Shown: one piece after another, positions 1-14,140 of the stretch
Layout of the letters: each line of letters opens with the position of its first letter
How positions within the stretch are numbered: position 1 is the stretch's first letter
Source: Mugil cephalus
Lineage: Eukaryota > Chordata > Actinopteri > Mugiliformes > Mugilidae
Direction of reading: 5' to 3'
DNA length: 64,000 bases
Assembly: GCF_022458985.1 (NCBI RefSeq)
Contig: NC_061788.1
Span: forward strand, 716,499-780,498
Notes under the pieces: model-generated
What the model was told of the DNA's origin: nothing
What the model saw: the letters and a program-made list of their open reading frames with translations, nothing else
Databases searched by the model: none
Position numbers and translations under genes: made by a program

Positions 1-33
1 GTCACTTCCTGTTGTCCCTGTGGGTGACTGACA

Positions 34-133
34 GGTGTCTGGGGGTCGACTCTGAGATGATGTGATCTATGAAGTGAAGCAGGAAGCTCCAACACTTTGA
101 TGAGAGACGACTGAGAGCTGCTGGGACCAACAG
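34..133 (+). other. 5' non-coding exon of apol-like copy A
   Basis: A consensus acceptor (gactgacag) ends at 33 and a consensus donor (gtaagaa) begins at 134, bracketing a 100 bp exon without an open frame. The same exon with the same borders is at 6738-6837 before copy B, so it is a shared 5' UTR exon. The gene's first exon would lie left of the window. Exon status is inferred from splice signals and conservation between the copies. Confidence 0.5.
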
Positions 134-237
134 GTAAGAACCAACGGACTGAAGGGAGGACATCAGCTCAGAGCAGCTTCTCTCTGACGTCTTTCTGTCT
201 CCAACACAGGAAACATCTCAACACAAACCTCCTGGAC

Positions 238-972
238 ATGGACCCAAAACCAAGAAGAAGAAGAAGCAGAAGAAGAAGAAGAAGAAGATGGAGCCGAGAC
301 CTGCCACCAGATTTCTCTGAACTAATGAACAAACTGTCTGAAGCTGCAGCTTCATTCACTGAACAGTTTGACAACAAGGAACCATGGATGAGATGGATTA
401 TTAGTAAGATGAGGACGATCCCTAAAGGACTGAAACAGATTCAGGAGAAAAGAGATCGGCAGTTTCCAACCGCTGATGTTGCTGCTGCAGCAGTAGTTGG
501 GATTGCGGCTGCTTCATTTACTGGAGGGTCTCGTTTAGCTGCTGCTGTTGTTGGTGGAGCTCTTGGTGTTGTTATTAGTGGAGGTTTAGCTGTTGTCTAC
601 ACAAACATCACAATAAATAAACTAAAGAAGCAACTTTTAAAGGAGGTAGAAGATCTGGGAGAAGAACTGAAGAAGATCATTGAACCAATGAAAGAGACTC
701 TGCAGGAAATAAAGACGACATGTGAAAAACTGGAACAAAAATCAGCTGAAGCTCAAACTGAAATCACTCTGAGAGACGTGGAGGAGTTTAAGGAGATGCT
801 CAGACGAGTTTCTGACCTGAAGGAGACGAGTGGAGGAACTTTCATTTCAAACCCTGAAGAGGATCAGAAGTTAGAGAAAGTCATCATCCAGTCAGCTGAT
901 CAGAGTCTGATAGTGATGACTGACTTTGAGAGGATGAAGGAGGCTCTCAGAGAATTTACAGGAAGAGACTGA
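238..972 (+). CDS. Apolipoprotein L-like protein, copy A (244 aa)
   Basis: The coding exon begins after the acceptor ending at 209. The first ATG, at 238, opens a 244-codon frame. It has a basic Arg-rich N-terminus (residues 5-20, AGA/AAG repeat), a short helical region, a hydrophobic Ala/Gly/Val stretch at about 81-122 that could form a membrane hairpin, then an amphipathic coiled-coil-prone C-terminus with KEVEDLGEELKKI and EITLRDVEEF. This plan (hydrophobic hairpin followed by long helices) fits the apolipoprotein L family, whose members bind lipid or insert in membranes and are often interferon-responsive in vertebrates. The assignment is by architecture and is moderately sure. Compared with copy B it lacks about 23 residues near position 195, including a second hydrophobic stretch, and has an expanded Arg tract. 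The whole coding sequence lies in one exon. Confidence 0.65.
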   Translation: MDPKPRRRRSRRRRRRRWSRDLPPDFSELMNKLSEAAASFTEQFDNKEPWMRWIISKMRTIPKGLKQIQEKRDRQFPTADVAAAAVVGIAAASFTGGSRLAAAVVGGALGVVISGGLAVVYTNITINKLKKQLLKEVEDLGEELKKIIEPMKETLQEIKTTCEKLEQKSAEAQTEITLRDVEEFKEMLRRVSDLKETSGGTFISNPEEDQKLEKVIIQSADQSLIVMTDFERMKEALREFTGRD

Positions 973-3519
973 GCTGCAGTTACACCATCCAGATGAGTTC
1001 AGAGAGAACAGGAAGTTTTTACCAACTAAATATAAAGACGTGTTTGAAGCATCAGTGATAATATCTGACTCTGTTCGTCTCTAGGTGGAATATGGGCCTC
1101 GGTTCTAGTCCAGGCGCTGATGGATGAGTTCATGACAAAGTGAATAAGAACCACTGTTAAAAATCTCAAGCTTTTTAAGCACCTTCCAGGTGGAGATTGA
1201 CATTTATGCCTGAGAAAAGGGGAGGAGTTTAGCCTCAAACAGGAAGTGTCTATTCTAGCTTTAGATGGTTTGTTCGTTCTTTGAGCTGTACCTAAAGGCT
1301 ATGCATCCTCATACTTTGTGTATTTCCTTTGAACAGATCATTATGCATTTGTTTGGTGTCAAGAAAGACTTGAGATACTTTAATTTGAGTGGATGCATTA
1401 ATAAGTAAGTTGTTTAGAACTGTACTTTAGGGCATGTGTGGTATTGTATTGATTTATGTCTTTGTTGTCCAGATAATCTTTCTCCAAATTAACGGTTAAA
1501 TGGGATTTTAGTGTCCAGTCACCTACATCCTCCACCATAAACGATCTCTGAACATACAGCCCTTTAATAACCACATTTGTTTTAATGTTTGTTTGTCAGG
1601 TTCCTCCTGCTCTGGTCCATAGACACAAGAACATGGACCTGATGGTTCTGGAGTTAGTCCTGGTTTATTCTGTTTTTAGTTGAGTTTAACCTCCAGCAGT
1701 CTGGAGACTAAAGGTTTAACTGGTGGAATTATTGATTGTTTAGTTTCAACGTGGAAATAAATCAGCTTCATGTTGAACCAACTCTGTCTCAGTTTGCGCT
1801 GTCCCAGGAGACTAGAGGACCTGAGTGTCCAGGGGTCAGGACCGACCGTCCACCAACGATGGGACAGTTAAGTCTGAACCACGACTCCTCCCACCTGCAG
1901 CCAACCAATCACATTCATTATGTTGAAACTGTTATAAAGATGTGAAACTACTGAAAATCATCCTTTTCTGGGACAAACTGAACAGACAAGTACCATGCGC
2001 ATGTATTTCTATGGTCCAATACATCTATGAATAAAGAGCTTAAATCACAACAAGAAGTCGTATGGTGTTTTTTTCCAGAGGAATTAACGAACACGCTGAT
2101 AACAACAAACTAGTCCTGTGAGATCACATTAGTGCCAAACTCTGCACACAGAAAAACCAGCATCAGCCGCATTTACGCCACGTTCTGTCCCGCGATATCC
2201 CGAAGATTTGCCTCAAATGTCCGTCAATCATGTTCTTCCTTCATCCGTCAAACCTCCAGACTATGAAGAGAAAGTGTCCAGCAGAGTTTAAGTTAGCACG
2301 CATGTTAGCATGCTAATATCACAGCCAGTGTTACCATTAATGTTAAATGTTATCTCAACATGTCGTGCTAACATGCTAGGCTAACTTCATACTGCTGTAA
2401 CTCACCTTTGTAATAATCATGGATGTAGCTTTAAATAAAGTCTGAATCCCTTTTAAAGACAGTTTACTTTTTTTTTTTTTTTTGCAAATAGAACCATGAT
2501 TAAGTGCGAGTTGTAAATACATGAATTAATTGTGTTGAACTATAACAGTGTGGTTGTGTTGTTTAACTGTAATAGTTTTAATAAAAGTCCAATAAATGAG
2601 ACACAGGATCAAACTGTGTTGATGTTGATCATGTTCAGTAGAGACACAATCAACCATCAGCTGCTGTATCACTTGTATCAGGTCATATGAATAAACATGT
2701 ACAGGATCCAGTCACACGAGTCTTTGTTCATAGTTTATAAGGAGACGTGTTGCAGCGTTTATCTGTGGATCATGGATTCACATCTACCTGTAAGATCCTG
2801 CTGCTTTAGGCAAAGTGACACATGAAGAATAAAAACATCTGTTTGCTGCAATGAATCTGTTAAATAGAATAACATTTAAAAATCCATTATTCTGTCACAA
2901 AGCCATTTTATTCATTCTGTTAACTTCCATTAATTCAGTCCAGGTTTATCATCCGAGTGTTTTTCACAGATTTTAATACATTTAAATAAAGTGTAATAAC
3001 ATATTAGTAATGTTCTTTATAAAGACAAAGTAACGTTACATGTAAATAAACCTCTCACTGTCGTTGGCTTGAGTTTCTATCTTAATACATTATTCACACG
3101 TCTGATCTATAAAACCCTGTAAATACCTGTAACCTACGTAGTTTATTTCTCACTTATATTTGTTCTTTTACTACTGTCTGCAGGTACAAACATGAATCTC
3201 ACTGGACTGTGTAGAACTGACCTAATTCAAAACACACTGAATAAATGAGCAGTGGCGCCCCCCTGTGGTGGATCTCTCACTGGAAGGATTAACACGTGAC
3301 CTGCTGTCATTTGATTGGCTGATTAGAGACTTGCTTTAAGCAGCAGGTGTACCTAATAAACTGGCCACTGCAGCGTTCGCTTCCTCTTCTAGTTTATTTT
3401 CTACCTCATAAATATCCTCAACATTTTCTCTTATTTCTGTTTCATCTGAAAACTGAAGCAGAGGAAAATAAACGTGAGGCGGAGTCTCAGAGTCTTGTGA
3501 CAAAAACCAGGGTTTTATT
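973..3519. other. Intergenic, apol A to rpl17 remnant
   Basis: No gene seen. Both ends match the region after copy B (7716-9246), but about 1 kb (roughly 1086-2460) is longer here and only partly represented in copy B. A stretch at about 1640-1800 recurs at 5740-5890 beside the rpl17 break, so it belongs to the ancestral apol 3' flank. An 18-base T run lies near 2468. The motif gtgtacctaataaactggcc near 3346 resembles the end of a Tc1-type transposon. Confidence 0.5.
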
Positions 3520-3649
3520 GACATTTACTCCCGAGCCATGAGCTTCTGCTTCTTCAGCTTCTTCTGTGAAACCTGCAGAGACCAAGAGAAAAGAGACGTC
3601 GTCATTAAAGCGCTGGATGAAACCGGAAGAAGCTGCAGCTTCGGCTTCA

Positions 3650-3991
<342 letters not shown>

Positions 3992-5345
3992 TTATTTTTC
4001 ATAATAAATCTGACCCTAAAGACTTTTATTTTGAAGAGGAAATCTGAAATAAATCAGAGTCTAAAGAAGGAACCAATCAGCTGCTTCACATCCCGTCAGT
4101 AAATAACTGAAACGTATTTAAATCTTGAAGTTTATTTGGTTAGAAGCAGAGCTCCACTCTGAATAAGATGAGGAACATGTGTTGGATCAACGTCTCTGAA
4201 CTTTTAGAAACCAGAACCTTCATGAGACCAGATTCAGAACCGGACGGTTTCACTAGTGTACCTAATAAAGTGGCCAGGGAGCGTACGTTTGTTAATTTGT
4301 ATTATAATGTGTAAACATTTAAAGGAACAGTCTCTTAAAGGTAAAAGATCTTAAATGGAGCCTCGTGTTCTTGTAAATAAAGAGGATTTCTGCTCTAGAT
4401 TCTTCGTCCATTTAGAACCAAATCATTTAACAGTTAAAATGTGAATAATTGCGTCTCAGTGAATCTGGAGTCAGAAGAGAAATCAAACCTCTACCACATG
4501 TAGACGTTCAGATCTTTGATCCAGACTGAATGAATAAATCCATCACACGTGACTCATCCAGAGACTCATCGCTCAGATCATTCAGGTCTTTTCATGGTTC
4601 ATACAAAGGCGACCAGCTCCAGGCGAGTCTCAGGAATCAGGATCTGATCCACGTTAACGAGACACTTAAACCAACTCACATTCATCTCGTGTATTTATCT
4701 CTAAACCTCTCAGCTCGTTTAGCTCAGAAATATTTGTTCCTTTTTAAAATGTAAAAACCATCTTAATATGAAGCAGAGATCAGATGTTCTACTGTTCAAT
4801 CATTTCTTTTCTTTAGAGGAAAAACTAATCAGGTCAGAAATGAGGTTTTAAACAGTTATAGTTCAAGTTAAATGTTCTGGCCTGTTCTGGTGGTTTATTA
4901 TGGGACGGAGCAGCTTCATGAACCAATCAGAGTCTGAACAAACGCTGCATCATGTCTCATTGATAAAAGTTAACCTGTTTTTTTAACTGTTCTAACTTTG
5001 ACTCCTCCAGAATAAAACCACTTGGAGACTCAGAGCGTAGCCAAGGTTCACGTGTCTGAATCTTCTGTGACAGAAACTTCCCACAGACCATGAATGAGCT
5101 TTAACATGTTCATCAGCACCAGTTACTCTACGTTTAAGCGTCAGAGGTTTTGATTTGTCGGTGGACCCTGAACTCACCTTCAGCTCAGCGTTGCTCTCTG
5201 CGTTCTTGAGCATGTGCAGAAGGAACTCTGCGCTCTTCTTGGGCCAGCGACCCTGGGTCCAGCCGAACTGTTTGGCCTGAAAACAGACGGACACAGTTCA
5301 GACAACGTGTCCCCCTCGTCCCCGTGGGACAGCTCAGTCACAGAC

Positions 5346-5412
5346 GCTGCTCAGGTTTAAAGATTAGTTTCATCTTTGATCCAAAGGTGTCCTAAGAAGG
5401 TCATCACTGCAG
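5346..5412 (-). ncRNA. snord58: SNORD58-like box C/D snoRNA in rpl17 remnant
   Basis: Minus-strand sequence has a GCTGC...GCAGC closing stem, box C GTGATGA, the SNORD58 guide core and box D CTGA. It is essentially identical to 11079-11145 in the intact gene. It sits between exon 5 and the broken exon 4 of the remnant, so it has lost its normal host promoter. Confidence 0.72.
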
Positions 5413-5467
5413 CTTCAACGCGTCTCCGTCAAACCCCGAGCTCACCTGAGCACATCGGCCAACGCCG

Positions 5468-6190
5468 AAAAAATGTCCAGATGGAGAGTGGACCTGGTTC
5501 TACTAGAACCTTTGGAGAACATGTGAGCTTGTGGTGTTTCTAGGAACTCTGGGTCCAGGTCTGGTCCAGGTCTGGTCCAGGTCTAGTCCAGGGGTTGGTG
5601 GATGATCAGAATGATGTCATTACTATCAGGGTGGTTTCTAGTCTCTGATCTAGAAGATATTTTAGTTCATCATTAATTAATCAGACACAATGAAGTCTGA
5701 CCCATAGAGACCAGGGTCCATAGAGACCAGAGTCTGGAACTGGATTCTGTAGTTAGTCCTGGTTTATTCTGTGTTTTTAGTTGAGTTTAACCTCCAGCAG
5801 TCTGGAGACTAAAGGTTAAACTGGTGGAATAATTGATTGTTTAGTTTCAACCTGGAAATAAATCAGCTTCATGTTAAACTCTGTCTCAGTCTGTGAATCA
5901 CTAAGAACAATAAGCTCAGTTTGAGACGAAAGGAAACTGGAGTGAAGCCACAAGAAAAAGAATCAGTTCATTCTGATCTGTCACTTTACTGGTCTCTGGG
6001 AAATCACATGACTATAAGCCCCACCCCCTTCCAGCCACACCTTTACCTGTTGTGTCTAAAGCAGATTTCACCTCAGAAAGATAAAGACAAAGTTCAAGAG
6101 TTATATAATTAGATTGTCTGTTTCTTTCCTGGTACATAGTCCATATGTTTAGGATCAGGTGACCACAGGCTGCTCTCTGATTGGCTGCTT
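5468..6190. other. Duplication junction and apol 3'-flank remnant
   Basis: From 5468 the sequence matches the 3' flank of apol copy B (about 7820 onward), and at 5740-5890 it matches 1640-1800 after copy A. It is therefore a third, partial copy of an apol 3' flank, fused directly to the broken rpl17 exon 4. A tract of short GGTCCAGGTCT-type repeats is at about 5550-5585. No gene is visible in 5890-6190. Confidence 0.6.
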
Positions 6191-6199
6191 CAGACTCCT

Positions 6200-6365
6200 C
6201 CTTCCTGACCTGAGACGACAGGTAAACAACAACTGAAGAGTTTCAGCTCGAAGGATTGACAGAATCTTCCGGTTCCTCTTTAAAAGTGAATTAGCTGCAG
6301 CATTAAACTGAGACGGACGAAGACGTGAAGAGTTTCCTCCTGATTGTCGTCGTCCTCTAAACACA
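6200..6365 (+). other. Candidate first (non-coding) exon of apol-like copy B
   Basis: A donor-like gtgagt begins at 6366 after ctaaacaca, and no long frame precedes it. The next conserved exon (6738-6837) starts with an acceptor, so this is a plausible upstream 5' UTR exon. The transcription start is not resolved and no TATA box was recognised. The equivalent for copy A would lie outside the window. Confidence 0.3.
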
Positions 6366-6737
6366 GTGAGTAACACAAACCTGTTTCACCTCAGACTGAG
6401 GAGAGAGTCAGCGACATGACGAGGTTCTGAGCTTTAATGAATCTGATGATTAATGGTCGATGACTGCAGCTGGTTGGACAGTAGGTGGCAGTAGCTTTAG
6501 CTCTTTCTTGTTTTTACTGAGGTTTTCAGGACTATTTATGTTTTATTTGCATGTGGATCAGTAAAGTGAGAGTGTGAGTGTGAGCAGCAGCTCCAGGATG
6601 AGAGGAGTTAGCTAATGATCTGTATGATGATAATAAAACATGTTGAAGCTGCTGCTTCATTAACACGTCAACACCGTCAGCAGCTGCTGGACTTTATTCT
6701 GAAAGTCACTTCCTGTTCTCCCTGTGGGTGACTGACA

Positions 6738-6837
6738 GGTGTCTGGGGGTCGACTCTGAGATGATGTGATCTATGAAGTGAAGCAGGAAGCTCCAACACT
6801 TTGATGAGAGACGACTGAGAGCTGCTGGGACCAACGG
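6738..6837 (+). other. 5' non-coding exon of apol-like copy B
   Basis: It is the counterpart of 34-133, bracketed by acceptor gactgacag and donor gtaagaa. It has no open frame, and the next exon starts at 6914 with the CDS ATG at 6942. Confidence 0.5.
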
Positions 6838-6941
6838 GTAAGAACCAACGGACTGAAGGGAGGACATCAGCTCAGAGCAGCTTCTCTCTGACGTCTTTCT
6901 GTCTCCAACACAGGAAACATCTCAACACAAACCTCCTGGAC

Positions 6942-7715
6942 ATGGACCCAAAACCAAGAAGAAGAAGAAATAGCAAAGAACTGCCACCAGAGTTATCTGA
7001 ATTAATGAAAAAAAAACTGACTGATGATGCAACTTTATTCACTGAACAGTTTGACCTCAGTGAATCACAGGCGAGAGAGACTGTTAGTAAGATGAGGACG
7101 ATCGCTGATAAACCGGATCTGGACGAGGAAATGAACGACAGACACAGAAGGATCGGTGTTGCTGCTGCAGTCCTCGGGATCATGGCAGCTGCAATAAGTG
7201 AAGGGTTGAGTTTAGCTGCTGTTGTTGCTGTTGCTGCTGTTGCTGTTGGTGCAGTTGCAGCTGTTGTCTACACAAATATCACAAGAAATAGACAAAAGAT
7301 CGAACGTTTAAAGGAGGTAGAAGATCTGGGAGAAGAACTGAAGAAGATCATTGAACCAATGAAAGAGACTCTGCAGGAAATAAAGACGACATGTGAACAA
7401 CTGGAACAAAAATCAGCTGAAGCTCAAACTGAAATCACTCTGAGAGACGTGGAGGAGTTTAAGGAGATGCTCAGACGAGTTTCTGACCTGAAGGAGACGA
7501 GTGGAGGAGTTTTGGATGTAGCTGTGGTGATGATGATGAACAGAATAAAATATGTACTGGCAGCGATTGTGCCTGCGTTCAGAGACACTTCGTCTCCTGA
7601 AGAGGATCAGAAATTAAGAGACGCCATCATCCAGTCAGTTGATCAGAGTCAGAAGGTCTTGAGTGACTTTGAGAGGATGAAGGAGGCTCTCAGAGAATTT
7701 ACAGGAAGAGACTAA
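6942..7715 (+). CDS. Apolipoprotein L-like protein, copy B (257 aa)
   Basis: This is the second copy of the apol-like gene. The coding exon starts after the acceptor ending at 6913, and the first ATG opens 257 codons. The N-terminus is basic but shorter than in copy A. A hydrophobic Ala/Val stretch spans about residues 72-110, followed by the conserved YTNIT segment and long charged helices. A second moderately hydrophobic segment at about 193-215 (VLDVAVVMMMNRIKYVLAA) is absent from copy A. The plan fits apolipoprotein L-type membrane-inserting proteins; function beyond that is not visible. The region from EVEDLGEELKK to the conserved helices is nearly identical to copy A, whereas N-termini and hydrophobic cores differ, a patchwork suggesting gene conversion or selection. 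Copy B is probably the more complete form. Confidence 0.68.
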   Translation: MDPKPRRRRNSKELPPELSELMKKKLTDDATLFTEQFDLSESQARETVSKMRTIADKPDLDEEMNDRHRRIGVAAAVLGIMAAAISEGLSLAAVVAVAAVAVGAVAAVVYTNITRNRQKIERLKEVEDLGEELKKIIEPMKETLQEIKTTCEQLEQKSAEAQTEITLRDVEEFKEMLRRVSDLKETSGGVLDVAVVMMMNRIKYVLAAIVPAFRDTSSPEEDQKLRDAIIQSVDQSQKVLSDFERMKEALREFTGRD

Positions 7716-9250
7716 GCTGCAGTTACAACATCCAGATGAGTTCAGAGAGAACAGGAAGTTTTTACCAACTCATGACGACATGTAAACCATTTATGATAAT
7801 ATCTGACTCTGTTCCTCTACAAATGTCCAGATGGAGAGTGGACCTGGTTCTGTTTCACTAGAACCTTTGGAGAACATGTGAGGCTGTGCTGTTTCTAGGG
7901 GTTTAATCCAGGAGTTGATGGATGATTTCGTCAGTATCAGGGTGGTTTCTACTCTGTGATCTAGAAGATATTTATCAGTTTATCACTAATTAATCAGACA
8001 TGTCAAAACACTCTCACAAACACACCAAACACACCTAAAACTATGGACAAACTAGTGCTGTGAGATTACATTAGTGCCAAAACATCATCAACCCGCATTC
8101 AGACCACATTCTGTCCGTAATTTTCTTAATGGGGGCGGGCACTGAATAGACCCCTCCCCCCTTTTTGATTGGTCACTTGCCTTCTGTCTCCAGGTCAGAG
8201 TTTACTTTCTTTTTTTGCAAATAGAACCATGATTAAGTGCGAGTTGTAAATACATGAATTAATTGTGTTGAACTATAACAGTGTGGTTGTGTTGTTTAAC
8301 TGTAATAGTTTTAATAAAAGTCCAATAAATGAGACACAGGATCAAACTGTGTTGATGTTGATCATGTTCAGTAGAGACACAATCAACCATCAGCTGCTGT
8401 ATCACTTGTATCAGGTCATATGAATAAACATGTACAGGCTCCAGTCACATGAGTCTTTGTTCATAGTTTATAAGGAGACGTGTTTTGCAGCGTTTATCTG
8501 TGGATCATGGATTCACATCTACCTGTAAGATCCTGCTGCTTTAGGCAAAGTGACACATGAAGAATAAAAACATCTGTTTGCTGTAATGAATCTGTTAAAT
8601 AGAATAACATTTAAAAATCCATTATTCTGTCACAAAGCCATTTTATTCATTCTGTTAACCTCCATTAATTCAGTCCAGGTTTATCATCCGAGTGTTTTTC
8701 ACAGATTTTAATACATTTAAATAAAGTGTAATAACATATTAGTAATGTTCTATATAAAGACAAAGTAACGTTACATGTAAATAAACCTCTCACTGTCGTT
8801 GGCTTGAGTTTCTATCTTAATACATTATTCACACGTCTGATCTATAAAACCCTGTAAATACCTGTAACCTACGTAGTTTATTTCTCACTTATATTTGTTC
8901 TTTTACTACTGTCTGCAGGTACAAACATGAATCTCACTGGACTGTGTAGAACTGACCTAATTCAAAAGAACACACTGAATAAATGAGCAGTGGCGCCCCC
9001 CTGTGGTGGATCTCTCACTGGAAGGATTAACACGTGACCTGCTGTCATTTGATTGGCTGATTAGAGACTTGCTTTAAGCAGCAGGTGTACCTAATAAACT
9101 GGCCACTGCAGCGTTCGCTTCCTCTTCCAGTTTATTTTCTACCTCATAAATATCCTCAACATTTTCTCTTATTTCTGTTTCATCTGAAAACTGAAGCAGA
9201 GGAAAATAAACGTGAGGCGGAGTCTCAGAGTCTCGTGACAAAAACCAGGG
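7716..9250. other. Intergenic, apol B to rpl17
   Basis: No gene seen. From about 8200 it is nearly identical to 2462-3512 after copy A. The 7716-8200 part is a shorter version of the copy A spacer. The two convergent genes are separated by about 1.5 kb. Confidence 0.5.
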
Positions 9251-9251
9251 T

Positions 9252-9257
9252 TTTATT
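9252..9257 (-). terminator. rpl17 poly(A) signal AATAAA
   Basis: The minus strand reads AATAAA about six bases after the rpl17 stop codon. The same signal is kept behind the truncated copy (3514-3519). Confidence 0.7.
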
Positions 9258-9262
9258 GACAT

Positions 9263-12148
<2,886 letters not shown>

Positions 12149-12628
12149 TTTCAGAAATCTGCAGGAGGAGGAACATGTTCAGCATTAAGGTTAAACTCAC
12201 TATGAGAAAACATGGCGAGAATAATAATGAGGCTCCAGGTGACGGGTGTTAGCCTTAGCTACAGTTAGCATAGAGCAGCGTCTACAAACACCACTAATAC
12301 AAAGCAGCGGACACTTTAAAAATCTAAAGAAACACCTTTGCAAGCATTACAGATAAAAACTGGTTGTTGTAGTTCAGTTAAATCGCTAGTTTACACATGT
12401 TTTACGGTCAGGCGGAGCCAACATGGCGGACAGCAGCTAGCAAACCGGCATCTTCACAAATACTCCAATAAAACTCAATAATGTTCGCCTCCATACGCAA
12501 ACATGTTGCTTAAAACTAAACGTTAACACGAGACAACGTAAATCCAGCGAGTTAAAATGAAGGATGGTGGAGATTTAGTGAAGATTCACGACAGATTGAA
12601 GCCGCTGAAAAGTCCAACACTAACTCAC

Positions 12629-12652
12629 CAGAGAGGCCGCGGAGGAAAGAGG
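12629..12652 (-). promoter_or_regulatory. rpl17: rpl17 5' non-coding exon with TOP-like start
   Basis: On the minus strand the pyrimidine tract CCTCTTTCC (12652-12644) resembles the terminal oligopyrimidine start of vertebrate ribosomal-protein mRNAs, which couples translation to mTOR signalling. It is followed by a short GC-rich exon and a consensus donor CTG|GTGAGT at 12629/12628. The surrounding CpG-rich sequence has no TATA box, usual for this class. The exact start is inferred. Confidence 0.65.
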
Positions 12653-12659
12653 CCGTATT

Positions 12660-14140
12660 CCGGGACGGGACGCGCATGTCACAACTGCGCTCAGGTTTTA
12701 CGACAGTGGTGGGCGGATCGATCCAAATGTCGATACTATCGATAAGATAATACTAAAGTCTCAGTTTCTCACTCGTACGACTGAAGTGATAATTTTGTAA
12801 ATTTTATTCATTTAAAATCAAATTGAAAGAAGTGAATGATAAATATAAACCCGCACAACAACATTTAGACTTTCAGAATAAAACAATTAAGAGAAAAAAC
12901 AAAAGGCAGGAGCAGACATAAAAAATTAACTTTAACTGTGGATTTTAATTCACTTATTTTATAATTATTGTAAAAATTGCGTACATAGTATGTTGTGTTT
13001 TTTCTATTTTTATTTTTTAATGTTCATTTTACATTTTTGTCGTTCCTGCTGCATCTTAGTGACGACTTCGTGTTGTTTCTGAACAAAACGTTTATTTTGT
13101 TAATGACGTGTTTCCTGTTTACTTTTCTGCTGATTTTAACTCATTAATAATCGAAACATAAAATCATAAAAACACTGAAGTCATGAAAACGCGTTCAGAC
13201 TCAGATCGATTCAGATTCGATACATCCGTCTTAATTATTAAAGAAGTATAGGTCAATATTATTTATTGTTTTTATATATTTATTGTTTTTTTATTTTTAT
13301 TTTATTAGATGTTACTTATATTTTTAATTAATTTTATTTAGACTTAGACTTTAATGAACCATAAGGAGATTTATTTGTCTCAGTAGCTCAGTTACACATA
13401 AAAACCTGTCTTCTGTCCTCTGTCTTCACTGGAGGACAACGTCTCCAACTCCTGACGTCTTCATTAGAACGTTATTAATATTTATTATTTACTGATTTTA
13501 GATCAGCATCATAACAAATAAATCATAAATTATTAAACTGGAAATAACTCCAGATGTTTTTCTTTGTTAAACATTTTATCAATAACCTGAATGTTCTTAG
13601 GAAACATCAGAGCTCATGTCCAGTTCAGAAACACAGCGATCTCTGGTGGACACGTTGGGAACAGCAGCTACAGTTATTATTGCAGCTTGAATTTGTTTTT
13701 GTCATTTCTGCACCTTGTAAATTCCTCGCAGGGCTCAGACTGGAGCCTCTGTCTGTGGTCTATTCTTTATAAAATCACCACTGCGCTGGTTTGTTTTTAT
13801 TCTACTTTCAGTGTAAATATATTTGTATTTCTTGTGCTTTTCTAATCTCATATTTGTAGATTTTATGTTTAAGTTGCTGCACTGTGGCCTTTGAGGAAAG
13901 ACATTTTAATCCTGTGTGTGTGTTACACATGTAAGAACCGATAACAATAATTAATTAATAAATCTTCTTTGTGTTGAAGACGCCTGAGCCTAAAGACATG
14001 GATGATCAGGTTTAAGAACAGTTTGTACCCGTGGGCCATGAGGCTGATGAATCTGACCCTGCACAGACTCAGATTAACAGAGCGACTCTGAGACGTTCTG
14101 GTTGAACGTGTGAGTCAAACATGTGAGTAAATGAGGACAC
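12660..14140. other. Intergenic between rpl17 and mfhas1
   Basis: No gene recognised. The start (12705-12750, with gatcgatcc and tatcgata) resembles the ends of degraded hAT-type elements, but no matching far end was found. The 12780-13550 stretch is AT-rich. At about 13998-14060 the + strand can be read as RFKNSLYPWAMRLMN, resembling the C-terminal tail of LINE reverse transcriptases, a possible LINE relic. Confidence 0.35.

Noticed and set aside
12705..13250. hAT-like element between rpl17 and mfhas1
   Set aside because: One end looks like a degraded terminus but no matching inverted end or target duplication was found.
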